Of a stretch of 64,000 nt of DNA, positions 26,788-34,983 are shown piece by piece. The stretch's first letter is position 1. Every line of letters begins with the position of its first letter. The notes beneath the pieces were generated by a model. It was not told where the DNA came from. It searched no databases and saw only the letters and a list, made by a program, of their open reading frames with translations. The stretch spans positions 868,001-932,000 of the forward strand of contig NZ_JASZYF010000001.1 in assembly GCF_030317115.1 (NCBI RefSeq), written 5' to 3'. The stretch is from Variovorax gracilis (GTDB lineage: Bacteria; Pseudomonadota; Gammaproteobacteria; Burkholderiales; Burkholderiaceae_C). The position numbers and the translations under genes were made by a program.

Positions 26788-27759
26788 TCAATCCGGCGAC
26801 GGCTCCTCGTGCGACTCAACCGGCGGCCCTTCCTCGCGCCGGCCCGAGCCCTTCCTGCGCGTACGCGCTTCCTTCTTCGCCTTGCGCTCCGCATCCACGC
26901 GCTGTCCGACCGCGAGCCATTCCGCGAACTCCTCCGGCGTCTCCAGCGTGATGCGGCCCATGTTCCCGCTGCGGAACTCGTGCATCACGATCTCTGCCGC
27001 CTTCTGCAGATTCACCCTGCCCTTGCCCAGGAGCGCGCCGCGCTTGCGGCCGATGGCTTCCAGCACCTGCTCGTCGCTCAGGCCCTCGATCGGGTCGATC
27101 TTGAAGCGCACCTCCACCAGCCCGGCGTAGTGCCGCTTCAGGTAGTCGAGCAGTTCGAGCGCAACCTCTTCCTCGTCGAAGGCGTTGCGGCCGATGGCGC
27201 CGCTGGCGGCCAGGTTGTAGCCGCTCTTGGCGACGATGATGCGCGGCCACAGCATGCCGGGCGTGTCCCACAGGTAGAAGTCATCGGCCAGCGTGATGCG
27301 CTGCTCCAGCTTGGTGATGCCCGCCTCGTCGCCGGTCTTGGCCTTGCGGCTGCCGGTGAGCGTGTTGATCAGCGTGGATTTGCCCACGTTGGGAATGCCG
27401 CAGATCAGCACGCGCATCGGCTTGGCCATGCCGCCGCGCAGCGGCGAGAGTTCGTGACAGGCGTCGATGAGTTGCCGTGCCGGCGTGGTCTGGCTCGCGT
27501 CGAGGCCGATGGCGCGCGTGGCCGGCTGGGCGTTGTAGTGCGCAAGCCACAGCGCCGTGCGTTCGGGATCGGCCAGGTCCTGCTTGTTGAGCACCTTCAG
27601 CCCCGGCTTGTGGCCGGTGAGGTCGGCCAGCATGGGATTGGCGCTGGAGCCGGGCAGGCGCGCATCGAGCAGTTCAATGACGACATCGATGTCCTTGATG
27701 CGCTCGGCGATGGCCTTCTGGGTCAGATGCATGTGACCGGGGAACCACTGGATGGCCAT
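26788..27759 (-). CDS. ylqF: Ribosome biogenesis GTPase YlqF/RbgA
   Basis: A 323-residue circularly permuted GTPase that takes part in late assembly of the large ribosomal subunit. Because of the permutation the G4 motif comes first (NKQD, 58-61), then G1 (GIPNVGKST, 121-129) and G3 (DTPG, 165-168). The conserved N-terminus IQWFPGHMHLTQKAI is intact and fixes the start at 27759; the frame is open 33 codons upstream without similarity. The C-terminus is a Lys/Arg- and Glu-rich tail (RKAKKEARTRRKGSGRREEG), typical of this family in Betaproteobacteria and probably RNA-contacting. Confidence 0.95.
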   Translation of the reverse strand: MAIQWFPGHMHLTQKAIAERIKDIDVVIELLDARLPGSSANPMLADLTGHKPGLKVLNKQDLADPERTALWLAHYNAQPATRAIGLDASQTTPARQLIDACHELSPLRGGMAKPMRVLICGIPNVGKSTLINTLTGSRKAKTGDEAGITKLEQRITLADDFYLWDTPGMLWPRIIVAKSGYNLAASGAIGRNAFDEEEVALELLDYLKRHYAGLVEVRFKIDPIEGLSDEQVLEAIGRKRGALLGKGRVNLQKAAEIVMHEFRSGNMGRITLETPEEFAEWLAVGQRVDAERKAKKEARTRRKGSGRREEGPPVESHEEPSPD

Positions 27760-27821
27760 CGGGATGTCTTTCTCTTTCTGCGGGGAACGACCGCGGATTG
27801 TCGCCGGGCCGGCGCGGCGCC

Positions 27822-28721
27822 TCAGGACCGCAATGCCGTCCGGTAGCGGCGGCTGCACGGGATGTGCGTGCCGTCGCGCATGTGCAGGCGCGCGTCGCCG
27901 CCGTCAAGCGGCTCGATTTCGGCGATGCGGTCCAGGTTGGCTGCGTAGCTGCGGTGCACGCGGGCGTAACGTGCCGGGTCGAGCTGCGTCAGGAAGTCCG
28001 TCAGCGTGGCGCGCAGCAGGTAGTCGTGCCCGTTGACGCGCAGGCCGACGTAGTTGCCCTGGGCTTGCAGCCAGTCGATGTCGCTGGCCGAGATCAGGAA
28101 TTCGCGGCGCAGCTTGCGAACGAGGAAGCGATCGGGCCTCGGCGGGGATTCGGGCGGGTTGTCGGCGGTTTCGGCGGCGCCCGGCAACGCCGGCTCCGCG
28201 ACCCCTTCGGGCGGATCGAGCACACGCGCCTCACCCTGCAGCCGCAGCATGAAAAGCCGGTAGCTCATGATCGCCAGCAGGAACAGCGCGTAAGTCCGCG
28301 CATCCTTCAGATATTCGTATGGCCACTTGGCCAGCCAGTCGCCGAAGTCGTAGCGGGTGCCGGCCCACGCGTAGACGATCTGCCGCATGCCGACCATGAG
28401 GCCCACGTGGGCCAGGCTGAAGATGACGCTGCCCAGCACGTGCCACGCCCAATTGCGCCGCCAGGTCGACCGGTTCAGGGGAAAGCGCCGCTCGAAGACG
28501 ATCAGTACCGGCACCAGCGCCAGCAGGGCCAGGTGGCTGGAAATCTCCCAGGTCACGGGCTGCCAGGTCGCCGCGCCGTGCCCGGCTTCGCGCGTGTCGA
28601 TCACTGCCACGACCGTGGCGAAGGCGGCCTGCACCGCGAGGATCAGGATCCACAAGCCGGCTTCCACCCATCGCCGAAAGGGCCGATAGCGCTCGAACAG
28701 GTTCATCCGGGGCTCGCTCAT
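27822..28721 (-). CDS. Membrane-anchored LytTR DNA-binding regulator
   Basis: A 299-residue protein with four hydrophobic helices in residues about 17-160 and a C-terminal LytTR DNA-binding domain (about 205-299: ISASDIDWLQAQGNYVGL, PARYARVHRSYAANLDRI). An acidic, Pro-rich linker lies between. There is no receiver domain, so it is a one-component membrane-bound regulator rather than a response regulator. The ATG at 28721 (MSEPRMNLFERYRPF) is preferred over further upstream starts. It diverges from an acyltransferase-3 gene across 151 bases, the usual arrangement for LytTR regulators that control a neighbouring membrane enzyme. Its signal is unknown. Confidence 0.88.
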   Translation of the reverse strand: MSEPRMNLFERYRPFRRWVEAGLWILILAVQAAFATVVAVIDTREAGHGAATWQPVTWEISSHLALLALVPVLIVFERRFPLNRSTWRRNWAWHVLGSVIFSLAHVGLMVGMRQIVYAWAGTRYDFGDWLAKWPYEYLKDARTYALFLLAIMSYRLFMLRLQGEARVLDPPEGVAEPALPGAAETADNPPESPPRPDRFLVRKLRREFLISASDIDWLQAQGNYVGLRVNGHDYLLRATLTDFLTQLDPARYARVHRSYAANLDRIAEIEPLDGGDARLHMRDGTHIPCSRRYRTALRS

Positions 28722-28872
28722 GCGCGGATTCTCACGAAATCCACCGGGATGGCGGATTTTTCGTCCCTCGGTGTCGCCGTTCGTCACAAAGCGGCCACGC
28801 ATCGTCACTTGTCAGCCCTCCTGCCGGGCGGGGCGCCGCAGCATGGCACCCGGCGTTCACAAGGAGCACGGC

Positions 28873-30108
28873 ATGACGACGAATCGACGACACGACATCG
28901 ACGCGCTGCGGGCACTGGCTTTCCTGCTGCTCATCCTCTACCACGTGGGGATGTACTACGTGGCCGGCTGGCCCTGGCACATCAAGAGCCCGCATGCGGC
29001 GGAATGGCTGCGATGGCCGATGGTGGTCGTCAATGTCTGGCGGATGGACCTCGTGTTCCTGGTCTCTGGCGTGGCATTCGGCTTCCTCGGCCGGGGAATG
29101 GCGCCGCTGGGCCTGATCCGGCAGCGGGCGCTGCGGTTGCTGCTGCCGCTGGCCTTCGGAATGGCCGTGGTCGTGCCCTATCAAGCCTACGCCCAGGGCG
29201 TCGCCAACGGGCTGGTCGAACCGGGCTTCGCGGCCTTCATGACGCGCTACCTGGTCGGCGGGCCGTGGCCCAAGGGGGCGTTCGACGGGTCGGACTTTCC
29301 CATGACGTGGAATCACCTCTGGTACCTGCCCTATCTCTTTACGTACACCGCCGTCACGGTGCTGCTGATGCCGCTGATGCGAACTGCGCCCATCCAGCGA
29401 CTTCGTTCCGCCTTCACGGGGCTGCGGCGATGGCGTCTGCTGGTGCTCCCTGCCTTGCCGCTCGTGCTGTTCACGCTGGTCCTGGCGCCGCGCTTTCCAG
29501 TCACGCACGACCTGATTCACGATGGGTACTTGCACGCGCTGTACTTCACCGTGTTTCTCTATGGCTACTGGATGGGCGTCGACGAGGGAATCTGGCACGA
29601 ACTGGAGCGGCTGCGCAATTGGGCACTCGTCCTGGCAGTGGCCTGCATTGCCGCCTTCATCGTGCTGAAAGTCACCGGTGCCGATGCCGAGATCAGCGCC
29701 CGGGCGACACGGGTCCTGCGCGCCGCCTACCTGTGGACGGCGGTCGTGGCCATCCTCGGCTTTGCCCATCGCCACCTGAACCGCCCCTGGCCCTGGCTCG
29801 GCTGGGCCAACGAGTCTGTCTACCCCTGGTACACGCTGCACCAGACGCTGATCATCGCCGGCGCCGTCGCCCTGGCCCCGGTGCGGCTCGGCCCGGTGCT
29901 GGAACCCGTGCTGCTCATCGCGATCACCCTGCTGGGATGCTGGGCTCTGACGGACGGCCTGGTCCGCCGGTTCCGCTGGCTGCGGCCGTTGTTCGGCCTC
30001 AAGCCGATCGGCCATGTGGGCATTCGAACCTCGGCGCCGTTGCCCAAATGCTTACGCACACCCGGCGGTTATGGGCGCAAAGTAGAGCCTCGGTCACCAG
30101 GCAAATGA
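28873..30108 (+). CDS. Acyltransferase-3 family integral membrane protein
   Basis: A 411-residue membrane protein with about ten helices and the Acyl_transf_3 signature: RRHDIDALRALAFLLLILYHVGM, with the conserved Arg and the presumed catalytic His24. Late motifs such as ESVYPWYTLHQTLII fit the OpgC-like/DUF1624-like branch that decorates glucans or other envelope polysaccharides with acyl groups. AAGGAG precedes the ATG at 28873. It diverges from the membrane LytTR regulator. The acceptor cannot be identified from sequence. Confidence 0.85.
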   Translation: MTTNRRHDIDALRALAFLLLILYHVGMYYVAGWPWHIKSPHAAEWLRWPMVVVNVWRMDLVFLVSGVAFGFLGRGMAPLGLIRQRALRLLLPLAFGMAVVVPYQAYAQGVANGLVEPGFAAFMTRYLVGGPWPKGAFDGSDFPMTWNHLWYLPYLFTYTAVTVLLMPLMRTAPIQRLRSAFTGLRRWRLLVLPALPLVLFTLVLAPRFPVTHDLIHDGYLHALYFTVFLYGYWMGVDEGIWHELERLRNWALVLAVACIAAFIVLKVTGADAEISARATRVLRAAYLWTAVVAILGFAHRHLNRPWPWLGWANESVYPWYTLHQTLIIAGAVALAPVRLGPVLEPVLLIAITLLGCWALTDGLVRRFRWLRPLFGLKPIGHVGIRTSAPLPKCLRTPGGYGRKVEPRSPGK

Positions 30109-30120
30109 AAGGGACACAGC

Positions 30121-30480
30121 ATGCAGATTCAGGTCAACACGGGCAACGGCATCGAGAACAAGGACACGCTGGAGCGCTGGGCCGACGGCGAATTGAGGCA
30201 ATGCCTCAGCCGCTTCGTGGACGAAGTCACCCGGGTGGAGGTTCATCTCAGCGACGAGAACCACGGCGCCAGCGGCGCAGCCGACAAGCGCTGCGTGATG
30301 GAGGCGCGGCTTGCCCACCATCAGCCGCTGGCCGTGACACAGCACGCGCCCAACATGGACGAGGCCTTCCGCGGCGCCTCCGACAAGCTCAAGCGCGCGA
30401 TCGACAGCACGCTGGGGCGGCTTTACGGCCACCGCAACCGCGAATCGATTCGCAAGGATGGCGACGCGATCGTCGAATAG
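30121..30480 (+). CDS. Ribosome hibernation factor, HPF/RaiA family
   Basis: A 119-residue cytosolic protein of the S30AE/HPF fold that binds the 30S subunit and silences or dimerises ribosomes in stationary phase or under stress. MQIQVNTGNGIENKDTLERWADGEL begins the beta-alpha-beta-beta-beta-alpha fold, and VTRVEVHLSDENHG is typical of the core strand. It has no long C-terminal dimerisation domain, so it is a short form. It is 12 bases after the acyltransferase stop and could be read through from it or from its own promoter. A ribosome-binding role is expected by family only. Confidence 0.85.
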   Translation: MQIQVNTGNGIENKDTLERWADGELRQCLSRFVDEVTRVEVHLSDENHGASGAADKRCVMEARLAHHQPLAVTQHAPNMDEAFRGASDKLKRAIDSTLGRLYGHRNRESIRKDGDAIVE

Positions 30481-30505
30481 CGCCTTTCCTCCACTGATCG
30501 GTGTA

Positions 30506-30535
30506 TTGACGGCCTCGGCGCCGGTGAACTACTCT
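30506..30535 (+). promoter_or_regulatory. Possible sigma-70 promoter for the cupredoxin-like gene
   Basis: TTGACG at 30506-30511 matches the -35 consensus at five of six positions. TACTCT at 30530-30535 is a weak -10 after an 18-base spacer. Transcription would begin about 35 bases before the TTG start of the next gene. It was judged by eye only. Confidence 0.35.
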
Positions 30536-30578
30536 TTTTGCACCAAGCCGATGCTGTCGCACATGAAGGGAGTTTCGA

Positions 30579-31274
30579 TTGAATGGAGCCCGGTTCCCGC
30601 GAGTCCTGGCCCTGTTGACCTTGTCGTGCGGTCTGCTGGGCCCCAGCCTGGCGGGCAGCGTGCGGGGCAAGGTCGTCTTTGGCGGCACCGCACCGGCGCA
30701 GACCAAGGTGCCGGTCACGATCGACCAGTACCTGTGCGGCAATGAAAAGCTTTCCGACGACCTGCAGGTCTCCCCCGCCCGCGAGATCCGCAACGCCGTC
30801 GTCTGGATCGAGAACCCGCCGCGCGGGGTGCCATCGCCACCACAGACCGAGAAGGTCGAGATGGATCAGAAGGGATGCTCGTTCATCCCCCGCATCGTCG
30901 TGGTGCCGGCAGGCGGGACGGTGGACTTCCTCAACAGCGATCGACTGCTGCACAACATCCACGCCACCCCCAAGCGCAACGTGTCGTTCAACCGCACGCA
31001 GCCGATGGGCCGCACGATCCCGGTCACGTTTGCCGAGCCGGAGATCGTGCGCATCAACTGCGACCTGCACTCGTGGATGACGGCGTGGGTGGTCGTGACG
31101 GCGCACCCGTTCTACGCGGTCACCGGTGCCGATGGGCGCTTTGCCTTCGACAACCTGCCGCCGGGCCAGTACCAGTTGCAGATCTGGCAGGAACGCCTCG
31201 GCACGATGCAAGCCACGGTCGCGGTCAACGACCAGCAGCCGGCGCAGGTCACGGTCGAGATGAAGGGCCGTTGA
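30579..31274 (+). CDS. Secreted cupredoxin-like protein with carboxypeptidase-regulatory domain
   Basis: A 231-residue exported protein. A signal peptide covers about 1-26 (LALLTLSCGLLGPSLAG). The cupredoxin-like domain carries His125/His128 in LLHNIHATP and the cluster Cys161-x2-His164-x2-Met167 (INCDLHSWM), plausible mononuclear copper ligands. A C-terminal carboxypeptidase-regulatory-like beta-sandwich follows (TGADGRFAFDNLPPGQYQLQIWQE). This architecture is annotated as methylamine-utilisation-like or plastocyanin-like in Proteobacteria; no mau genes are present here. The start is TTG at 30579, with AAGGGAG seven bases upstream. It converges on the SOR-like gene seven bases away. Confidence 0.8.
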   Translation: MNGARFPRVLALLTLSCGLLGPSLAGSVRGKVVFGGTAPAQTKVPVTIDQYLCGNEKLSDDLQVSPAREIRNAVVWIENPPRGVPSPPQTEKVEMDQKGCSFIPRIVVVPAGGTVDFLNSDRLLHNIHATPKRNVSFNRTQPMGRTIPVTFAEPEIVRINCDLHSWMTAWVVVTAHPFYAVTGADGRFAFDNLPPGQYQLQIWQERLGTMQATVAVNDQQPAQVTVEMKGR

Positions 31275-31281
31275 TCGCCGG

Positions 31282-31728
31282 TCAGGGAACGACGGTGATC
31301 TTCCTGGACGATTCCCACGCGGACGAATGCGTGGGCTCGGCCACTGCCCGCAAGGCCCCGCCTTCATCGAGCGCCACGGTGAAGGTCACCGTCGGTGACG
31401 AATACACCGGGTGCAGGTACGCGCGCGCGATTTCCACCGAGTCCTTGTAGAGCGCGATGTAGCGCACGAAATGCTCCTGCAGCGACGGATGCAGCGACTC
31501 GGCACCCACGCTCACGGTGACGTTGAACCACGCGCCGCGCTTGACGCTGTCGGGCGCGACGATCTTGGGCGTGTGCTTGGGGTCGAAGCCCTTGTGGACT
31601 TCCCTGAATTCCGGCGTGAACTGCTGGGCCTGGTCGTCCTGGGCCTGCGCCGTGAAGGCGCTGAAGCCTGTGGCCAGGCCCAGTATCACGGCGGCATGGC
31701 GGGCAGCGTGTCGAATGGACATCCTCAT
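31282..31728 (-). CDS. Exported desulfoferrodoxin/superoxide-reductase-fold protein lacking the cysteine ligand
   Basis: A 148-residue protein with a signal peptide (cleavage near AQAQD, ~30) and a class II SOR (neelaredoxin)-like fold. KHTP (His52), LHPSLQEHF (His80, His86) and THSSAW (His134) line up with the four iron-binding histidines. In SOR the fifth ligand is a Cys three residues before the last His; here it is Glu131, and the protein contains no cysteine at all. It is therefore unlikely to be a normal superoxide reductase. A GAGGAGG site precedes the ATG. It is just downstream of a response-regulator gene on the same strand and faces the cupredoxin-like gene. Confidence 0.75.
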   Translation of the reverse strand: MRMSIRHAARHAAVILGLATGFSAFTAQAQDDQAQQFTPEFREVHKGFDPKHTPKIVAPDSVKRGAWFNVTVSVGAESLHPSLQEHFVRYIALYKDSVEIARAYLHPVYSSPTVTFTVALDEGGALRAVAEPTHSSAWESSRKITVVP

Positions 31729-31748
31729 GCGACCTCCTCGCTGTGCGG

Positions 31749-32123
31749 TCAGAGACCAGGGAGAAACTGCTTGACCATCGCCAGCAGCTCGCTCGGGCTG
31801 TAGGGCTTGGCGAGATAGCTGGAGGCGCCCGCCTGCATCGCCTTCTCGCGGTCGCCGCTCAGCGCATACGAGGTGATCACGATGATCGGGATATGCCGCG
31901 TCGCCTCTTCCGTGGTCAGCAGCTTCGTCGCATCCAGGCCGGACATCCTGGGCAGCTGCACATCCATCAGGATGAGGTCGGGAAGATTCTGCTGCGCGAG
32001 TGCGACGCCGGTCTCGCCATCGCCCGCCTCGAGCAGCTTGCAAGCCGATCGGCTGAGCAGTTGCCGCACGATCTTCCGGTTGTACTCGTTGTCCTCGACG
32101 TAAAGAATCGTGTGCTTGCTCAT
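31749..32123 (-). CDS. CheY-like single-domain response regulator
   Basis: A 124-residue receiver domain with nothing attached. The acidic pocket is formed by VEDNEYN (~9-15) and the phospho-acceptor Asp54 in ILMDVQLPRMSGLD; Thr/Ser is in VITSYAL and the lysine in YLAKPYSP. The sequence is close to DivK-type regulators, which act by protein contact. The ATG overlaps the kinase stop (ATGA), so the two are one translational unit and the kinase is its likely phosphodonor. The SOR-like gene follows after 20 bases and may belong to the same transcript. Confidence 0.9.
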   Translation of the reverse strand: MSKHTILYVEDNEYNRKIVRQLLSRSACKLLEAGDGETGVALAQQNLPDLILMDVQLPRMSGLDATKLLTTEEATRHIPIIVITSYALSGDREKAMQAGASSYLAKPYSPSELLAMVKQFLPGL

Positions 32124-33691
32124 TCGCTCCCCTCGCCCGCGCGCAATGGCACGGAAAACATGAAAGTGGAGCCCTGGCCCAGTTCGCTCTCGACCCAGAT
32201 GCGGCCGCCAAGCCTCTCCACGAACTTCTTCGAGATGCTGAGCCCCAGACCCGTTCCGCCGAACTCCCGCGTGATCGTCGTGTCGACCTGGCGGAACTCG
32301 GTAAAGATGTTGTCCAGCTCCTGCTGAGCGATACCGATGCCAGTGTCGGCCACGCGATAGATGAGCTCACTGCCGCACAGCTCGACGGCGATGTCGACCC
32401 GGCCCTGCCGCGTGAACTTCAAGGCGTTGCCGGCGAGGTTGGTCAGGCACTGCGTGAGGCGGCCGCTGTCGCCGTAGGCCACCGGCAGGTCGTCGGGCAC
32501 ATGGGCCGTGAACTCCAGGCCCTTCTCGGCCGCGATGGAGCGCAGCGAGGTCCGCACCGTGTTGACGACGTCGCTGACGGAATACTCGCCGAGCGCCAGC
32601 TCCATCCGCCCGGCCTCGATCTTGGACAAGTCGAGCACGTCGTTGATCAGCCGCAGCAGGTTGCGGCCGTTGACCTGGATGTCCGTGAGCGGCTCCTTCA
32701 GCTCTTCGGGTACCGTGCCGTAGATCCCGTCGATCATCATTTCGCTGAACCCCAGGATCGCGTTCATCGGAGTGCGCAACTCATGGCTCATGTTGGCGAG
32801 GAACTCCGACTTGGCCTTGCTCGCGCGCGAGAGCTGCTCATTCAGGTCCACGAGCTTCGCGGCCGCTTGCCGCTGTGATTCGTCGAAACGGTGGAGTTGC
32901 AGGCTCATGTGGTTGATCCGGTCGGCCAGCGCCCCGAATTCATCACGATTGGGAACAGAGATTTTGCGCCCGAAGTTTCCCGCAGCGACATCGCCGAGGT
33001 AAACCTGCGCCTCGCGCACCGGCAGGATGAAGGACCACGAGATCACGAAACCGCACAGCCATGCGAGCAGCACCGCGCTGACGGCGAAGACGGAGGTCAG
33101 GATCAGCGAGCGCCGGTTGGCGGCGCCGACGCTCTCCCGCAGCCGGCCCATGCGGTTCTGCTCGACATCGACGAGCTGGCCCATGCGCAGCGCGATCTGC
33201 TCGTCGAGCTTTTCCTCGCGCCGGAGCAACTCGGTCGTGATGTTGTCGAGCTTGCCGTCGCGGATGGCGTTGGCGATGTCGGCCACCACGCCCATGGCGT
33301 CGTCCTGCGAGGCGCGCACCTGGTCGATCAGGCCTTTCTGCCCGGCCGCGGCCGCCGTTTCCAGCTTGGCCAGCGTTTCGTTGAAGCGGTTGTTTTCGCG
33401 CAGGATGCGTTCGATGGCTGCCTCGTCCTTCGACAGCAGCGCCAGCGCGGTGAAATGCATCTGCCTGTCCAGCGCATGCTGGCTCTGCTGCGCCCAGCTC
33501 ACCCGTTCGTGCGCCTCATCGAGCAGACGGCTCTGCGCCGTCGTGTTCACGAGGATCAGCAGGCTGGCGACCGCCATTGCGATGAACAGCAGCGTGATGA
33601 TGAGAAAGGCGAACAGCAGCTTGGTGTGCACGGATGCGCGAACACGCGCCACTCCGTGCACGAGCCCCGCGAAAGGTGATCGCTTCAACAC
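32120..33691 (-). CDS. Membrane sensor histidine kinase (HAMP-HisKA-HATPase)
   Basis: About 523 residues from the GTG at 33691. It has two membrane helices (LLFAFLIITLLFIAMAVASLL and ILTSVFAVSAVLLAWLCGFVI) enclosing a ~145-residue periplasmic helical sensor. A HAMP segment follows, then HisKA with the acceptor His in MSHELRTPMNAILGF (~303) and an HATPase domain with DTGIGI and GGTGLGLSI. No receiver is fused. The start is uncertain: TTG at 33733 or the ATG at 33847 are also in frame, the latter overlapping the divergent cyclase gene. It is coupled to the DivK-like receiver downstream and shares its promoter region with the receiver-cyclase gene. Confidence 0.87.
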   Translation of the reverse strand: MLKRSPFAGLVHGVARVRASVHTKLLFAFLIITLLFIAMAVASLLILVNTTAQSRLLDEAHERVSWAQQSQHALDRQMHFTALALLSKDEAAIERILRENNRFNETLAKLETAAAAGQKGLIDQVRASQDDAMGVVADIANAIRDGKLDNITTELLRREEKLDEQIALRMGQLVDVEQNRMGRLRESVGAANRRSLILTSVFAVSAVLLAWLCGFVISWSFILPVREAQVYLGDVAAGNFGRKISVPNRDEFGALADRINHMSLQLHRFDESQRQAAAKLVDLNEQLSRASKAKSEFLANMSHELRTPMNAILGFSEMMIDGIYGTVPEELKEPLTDIQVNGRNLLRLINDVLDLSKIEAGRMELALGEYSVSDVVNTVRTSLRSIAAEKGLEFTAHVPDDLPVAYGDSGRLTQCLTNLAGNALKFTRQGRVDIAVELCGSELIYRVADTGIGIAQQELDNIFTEFRQVDTTITREFGGTGLGLSISKKFVERLGGRIWVESELGQGSTFMFSVPLRAGEGSE

Positions 33692-33831
33692 CTGCGTTAC
33701 TAGCTGTTCGAGTTTGATGGCCAGGCTCCCCAAGGGGCCAGGGAGAGTGCTCCCGCACCACTCGCCATTGGCATTGCTGCCTTGTGGAACCCCCACGAAG
33801 CCGCTACATTTTTTGTCCCGCGAGAACGACG

Positions 33832-34956
33832 ATGAGAACCCCACCACGCATCCTCATCGTCGACGACAACGCGACCAACGTCAAGATTCTGCAGGCCCGC
33901 CTGGCCAGCGAGGGGTACGAGGTGGTCTCCGCGGCCGACGGCGAGGAAGGCCTTGCCGCTGCCCGGCAGCTCTCGCCGGACCTGATCCTGCTCGACGTGA
34001 TGATGCCAAAGGTCGGCGGCGTCGAGGTGTGCCGGCGGCTGCGCGCCGACCCCGACTTCCCTTTCACGCCCATCATCATGGTGACTGCGATGGCCGACCT
34101 GAAGGACGTCGTCGCGGGCCTCGAGGCAGGTGCCGACGAGTACCTGACCAAGCCGGTGGACCATGCCGCGCTCGCGGCGCGCGTGCGCTCGATGCTGCGC
34201 ATCAAGGGCCTGCACGACCGTGTCGAGTCGCTGGTCGACGAGATGAAGCAGTGGAACGCATCGCTCGAACGCCGCGTCGCGACACAGGTCTCCGAACTCG
34301 AACGGGTCGGCCGGCTGCGGCGCTTCTTCTCTCCGCAGCTCGCCGACCTGATCGTCAGGGGCGGCGCCGAAGATCCGCTGCAGAGCCATCGGCGGGAGAT
34401 CACCGTGGTGTTCCTCGACTTGCGCGGCTTCACCGCCTTTGCCGAGCGCTCCGAACCCGAGGAGGTGATGGGCGTGCTGCGGCAGTATCACGCCGCGACC
34501 GGCGAGCTGATCCTCGCGCATGAGGGAACACTGGAGCACTTCAGCGGGGACGGGATGATGATCTTCTTCAACGACCCGATCCCCATCCCCGATGCTGCCG
34601 AGCGTGCCGTGCGGATGTCGCTCGCGATCCGCGAACGCATCGGGTCCATCGCCGAAGCATGGGCAAGGCGCGGCTATTCGCTGGGGCTCGGCATCGGCAT
34701 CGCGCAGGGCTTCGCCACCATCGGCGCCATCGGCTTCGATGGGCGCTGGGACTACGGGGCCATCGGCACGGTCACCAACCTGGCGGCCAGGCTGTGCGGC
34801 GAGGCGGCGGGCAATCAGATCCTTGTTTCACGCCCTGTCTATGCGCAGTTGGAGTCCATGCTCGACGTGGAGCCACCGCAAGCGCTCAACCTGAAAGGGT
34901 TTCAGCGCCCTGTCGACTGCTTCAGCGTGCGGGGAATGAAGACTCAGGCCGTGTAG
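33832..34956 (+). CDS. Response regulator with class III adenylate/guanylate cyclase output
   Basis: A 374-residue cytosolic protein. The receiver domain (1-125) has Asp55 in LILLDVMMPK and Lys in YLTKPVDH. A coiled linker follows (MKQWNASLERRVATQVSELERVG), then a class III nucleotidyl cyclase domain (about 190-365). Both metal-binding aspartates are visible (VFLDLRGFTAF and FSGDGMM), and DYGAIGTVTNLAARL holds the Asn/Arg transition-state pair. The position usually occupied by the adenine-selecting Lys is His (LEHFSGD), so ATP versus GTP use cannot be assigned. The start at 33832 gives the receiver N-terminus. The divergent kinase/receiver pair is a natural candidate for its input. Confidence 0.9.
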   Translation: MRTPPRILIVDDNATNVKILQARLASEGYEVVSAADGEEGLAAARQLSPDLILLDVMMPKVGGVEVCRRLRADPDFPFTPIIMVTAMADLKDVVAGLEAGADEYLTKPVDHAALAARVRSMLRIKGLHDRVESLVDEMKQWNASLERRVATQVSELERVGRLRRFFSPQLADLIVRGGAEDPLQSHRREITVVFLDLRGFTAFAERSEPEEVMGVLRQYHAATGELILAHEGTLEHFSGDGMMIFFNDPIPIPDAAERAVRMSLAIRERIGSIAEAWARRGYSLGLGIGIAQGFATIGAIGFDGRWDYGAIGTVTNLAARLCGEAAGNQILVSRPVYAQLESMLDVEPPQALNLKGFQRPVDCFSVRGMKTQAV

Positions 34957-34983
34957 AGGCGCCATGTCGGAGCGCCCCTTGCA

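Noticed and set aside
30579..31274. A methylamine-utilisation (mau) gene
   Set aside because: The protein architecture is sometimes given that name, but no mau enzyme, tryptophylquinone maturation or amicyanin gene is nearby.
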